A stretch of DNA of 6,745 nucleotides from Candidatus Zixiibacteriota bacterium (GTDB taxonomy: Bacteria; Zixibacteria; MSB-5A5; GN15; FEB-12): assembly GCA_016213305.1 (NCBI GenBank), contig JACRAV010000083.1, positions 1 to 6,745 of the forward strand, written 5' to 3'. A model generated the notes under the pieces. That model was not told the DNA's origin. It made no database searches and saw nothing but the letters and a program-made list of their open reading frames with translations. This document shows, in pieces, positions 5,714 through 6,745 of this stretch (position 1 is the first letter of the stretch; the number at the start of each line of letters is the position of its first letter). Position numbers and translations under genes: made by a program.

Positions 5714-6562
5714 CTACTTGAGTTCCGTTTCGAGCACACCAATCAGCGAGTCAACCTTGAATGTGGTGTCAATTTTGGGCTGAACCAGCTTGTACAGAGC
5801 CAGGGCCTCGCGTTTCTTCTCGCGGGATTTGGTCGAGGAGAGCACATGCGCCAGATTCAATCGAAACTGCATCGACCCGGTGTCCTTGGCCAACAAAGAC
5901 CGAAGAATGACTTCCGCCGAGTCGTACTGTTTGACAAAAGTGAGGTAGGTGGCCCGGTTGGCCTGCAGAAAATCGCTTGAGCCGAATCGTCTTATCGCCT
6001 CGTCAATGTAGAACACGGCCGCTCCGCCCGAATCAACCATAGTGGCGGTGTTGGCTAACTCAAGCCAGAGGTCCATATCACTCGAATCTGCTTCGAGCGC
6101 TTTTTTCGTGAAATGATACACATTGCCGGGATGCTGGTCTTTCCGCCACAGATCGGCCATGATTTTCCACGGCTTTGACGGCGCGGCGCCCAGATCGATC
6201 AGGCCCTGCAAGGCCGATCTCGCCACCGCCCAGTCGTTCATCGCCATAGCGACGTCGAACAGCGCCTGGTTGATTTCGCGATCATGCGGATACAGCAGAT
6301 CAACCCGCCGAAGGGTTGAAAGAGCCGAGTCATACAACTGGTCGCGGCGGTAGGCAACCCCCAGCAGGTACATCAATTCCCGGTCGGACGGACTGAACCG
6401 CAGAGCCGCGTTGAATCGGTCGCGCGCCTCGGCGTACTTCTGGTCGCCGAACAATTTCTTTCCCTCGGAGCGAAGCTCATCGACCGACTTGCTTCCGCCG
6501 CATCCGAGCCAGCATGCTCCGGCGACTATAAGACCAAAGAGAACTGACGCTCGATAGTTCAT
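5714..6562 (-). CDS. TPR-repeat lipoprotein
   Basis: The preferred start is the ATG at 6560-6562, giving 282 residues that open with a signal sequence (MNYRASVLFGLIVAGACWLGC) and a likely lipidated Cys21 in a WLGC context. An in-frame start at 6667 would add 35 polar residues ahead of the signal and would run past the divergent gene's start, so it is rejected. After the signal come tetratricopeptide-like helix pairs: about 28-60 (GKKLFGDQKYAEARDRFNAA, then FSPSD), 62-94 (GVAYRRDQLYDSALSTLRRV, then YPHD), and weaker units to about 260, including KQYDSAEVILRSLL (211-224). TPR lipoproteins serve as protein-binding scaffolds in envelope assembly (BamD and PilW are known examples); which partner applies here is unknown. 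No Shine-Dalgarno is seen; a TATATT box ends 8 nt before the ATG. It is convergent with the repeat lipoprotein and divergent from the gene at 6656. Confidence 0.88.
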   Translation of the reverse strand: MNYRASVLFGLIVAGACWLGCGGSKSVDELRSEGKKLFGDQKYAEARDRFNAALRFSPSDRELMYLLGVAYRRDQLYDSALSTLRRVDLLYPHDREINQALFDVAMAMNDWAVARSALQGLIDLGAAPSKPWKIMADLWRKDQHPGNVYHFTKKALEADSSDMDLWLELANTATMVDSGGAAVFYIDEAIRRFGSSDFLQANRATYLTFVKQYDSAEVILRSLLAKDTGSMQFRLNLAHVLSSTKSREKKREALALYKLVQPKIDTTFKVDSLIGVLETELK

Positions 6563-6570
6563 CGCGGTCG

Positions 6571-6599
6571 AATATACGCCAAATCGGGACGAGCCACAA
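6571..6599 (-). promoter_or_regulatory. Putative promoter of the TPR lipoprotein gene
   Basis: On the minus strand TTGTGG (6594-6599, 3/6 to TTGACA) and TATATT (6571-6576, 5/6 to TATAAT) are 17 bp apart. The -10 box ends 8 nt before the ATG at 6562, so a start point about 7-9 nt downstream would coincide with the start codon. The -35 box is weak; the -10 box is the same hexamer as at kdsA. Confidence 0.5.
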
Positions 6600-6615
6600 G
6601 GTTCCGAACGGCGCG

Positions 6616-6646
6616 TATCAGATTGACTGTTGGCTTCAATCTGATA
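6616..6646. promoter_or_regulatory. Perfect 11-bp inverted repeat, operator-like
   Basis: TATCAGATTGA (6616-6626) and TCAATCTGATA (6636-6646) are exact reverse complements separated by 9 bp. The repeat covers most of the -35 box and reaches the first bases of the -10 box of the rightward promoter, and lies 53 bp upstream of the TPR gene's start. This is the geometry expected of a dimeric repressor site. A hairpin function in RNA is less likely, because the predicted transcript of the right-hand gene starts downstream of it. Confidence 0.6.
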
Positions 6647-6650
6647 GATT
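6623..6650 (+). promoter_or_regulatory. Putative promoter of the right-edge gene
   Basis: TTGACT (6623-6628, 5/6 to TTGACA) and TAGATT (6645-6650, 4/6 to TATAAT) are separated by 16 bp. Only ACCCC lies between the -10 box and the ATG at 6656, so the transcript would begin at the start codon. There is no Shine-Dalgarno. The inverted repeat at 6616-6646 overlaps both boxes. Confidence 0.5.
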
Positions 6651-6655
6651 ACCCC

Positions 6656-6745
6656 ATGCCTGACCACACCGCCTACAGCACGACCGTCAAGATTCTGGCG
6701 CTCTCCCGTTACGGACAGGTGGGACCGCGCCTTCTCGACGCCCTC
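6656..6745 (+). CDS. N-terminal fragment of a helix-hairpin-helix-type protein, possibly DprA/Smf-like
   Basis: Thirty codons open to the right edge: MPDHTAYSTTVKILALSRYG and then QVGPRLLDAL. The pattern L-A-L-x-x-x-x-x-x-G-P-x-L-L-x-x-L resembles the N-terminal helix-hairpin-helix-like segment of DNA-processing protein DprA (typically L-x-L-x-x-x-x-G-I-G-P-x-x-x-x-x-L-L), a RecA loader in natural transformation. Other HhH proteins would look similar over so short a stretch. The start is supported by the promoter-like boxes immediately upstream and by the divergent layout. Coding is likely; the name is tentative. Confidence 0.5.
   Translation, partial: MPDHTAYSTTVKILALSRYGQVGPRLLDAL

Noticed and set aside
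6563..6667. Upstream extension of the TPR lipoprotein to a start at 6667
   Set aside because: It adds 35 polar residues in front of a good signal peptide and overlaps the divergent gene's start and the palindrome.

Overview
The window comes from a Gram-negative, lipopolysaccharide-making bacterium with moderately high GC. The evidence is a Kdo-synthesis cluster (kdsA-kdsC-kdsD) and several exported or lipoprotein-type products. The style of the proteins (Asp/Ser/Thr-rich secreted proteins, a TPR lipoprotein, a class II KdsA, mixed leaderless and Shine-Dalgarno gene starts) would fit an FCB-type or candidate-phylum lineage such as Zixibacteria. That placement is an impression, not shown by any marker here. 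No rRNA, tRNA, CRISPR array, insertion sequence or phage gene was seen.

Left part (1-1445, minus strand): a tight overlapping operon read right to left, kdsA -> kdsC -> kdsD (the last cut by the window edge). KdsD isomerises ribulose-5-P to arabinose-5-P, KdsA condenses it with PEP to Kdo-8-P, and KdsC removes the phosphate to give Kdo. kdsA has a good sigma70-like promoter whose -10 box ends 7 nt before the ATG, so its mRNA is predicted to be leaderless.

Spacer 1446-1696 carries no gene. It holds the kdsA promoter, two nested palindromic units with related outer arms (REP/BIME-like) and a third hairpin that may terminate the next gene. Upstream is a small minus-strand exported protein with a DUF4430-like fold (1697-2086), divergent from a plus-strand polytopic membrane protein (2169-3092). 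A secreted protein with a C-terminal PDZ domain follows (about 3154-4227), and then, after a 222-bp spacer, a lipoprotein built of about eight short Gly/aromatic beta repeats (4450-5619), ending at a clear terminator.

Right part: a minus-strand TPR lipoprotein (5714-6562) converges on that terminator. It is divergent from the first 30 codons of a plus-strand gene, possibly dprA-like (6656 onward). The 93-bp divergent spacer carries putative promoters for both genes, each placed to give a leaderless transcript. A perfect 11-bp inverted repeat overlaps the rightward promoter and looks like an operator.

The Kdo cluster is the only pathway that can be named with certainty. The envelope genes in the middle are mostly of unknown function. 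The most noteworthy signals are the three leaderless-type starts, the operator-like palindrome, the nested repeats and the novel-looking repeat lipoprotein.
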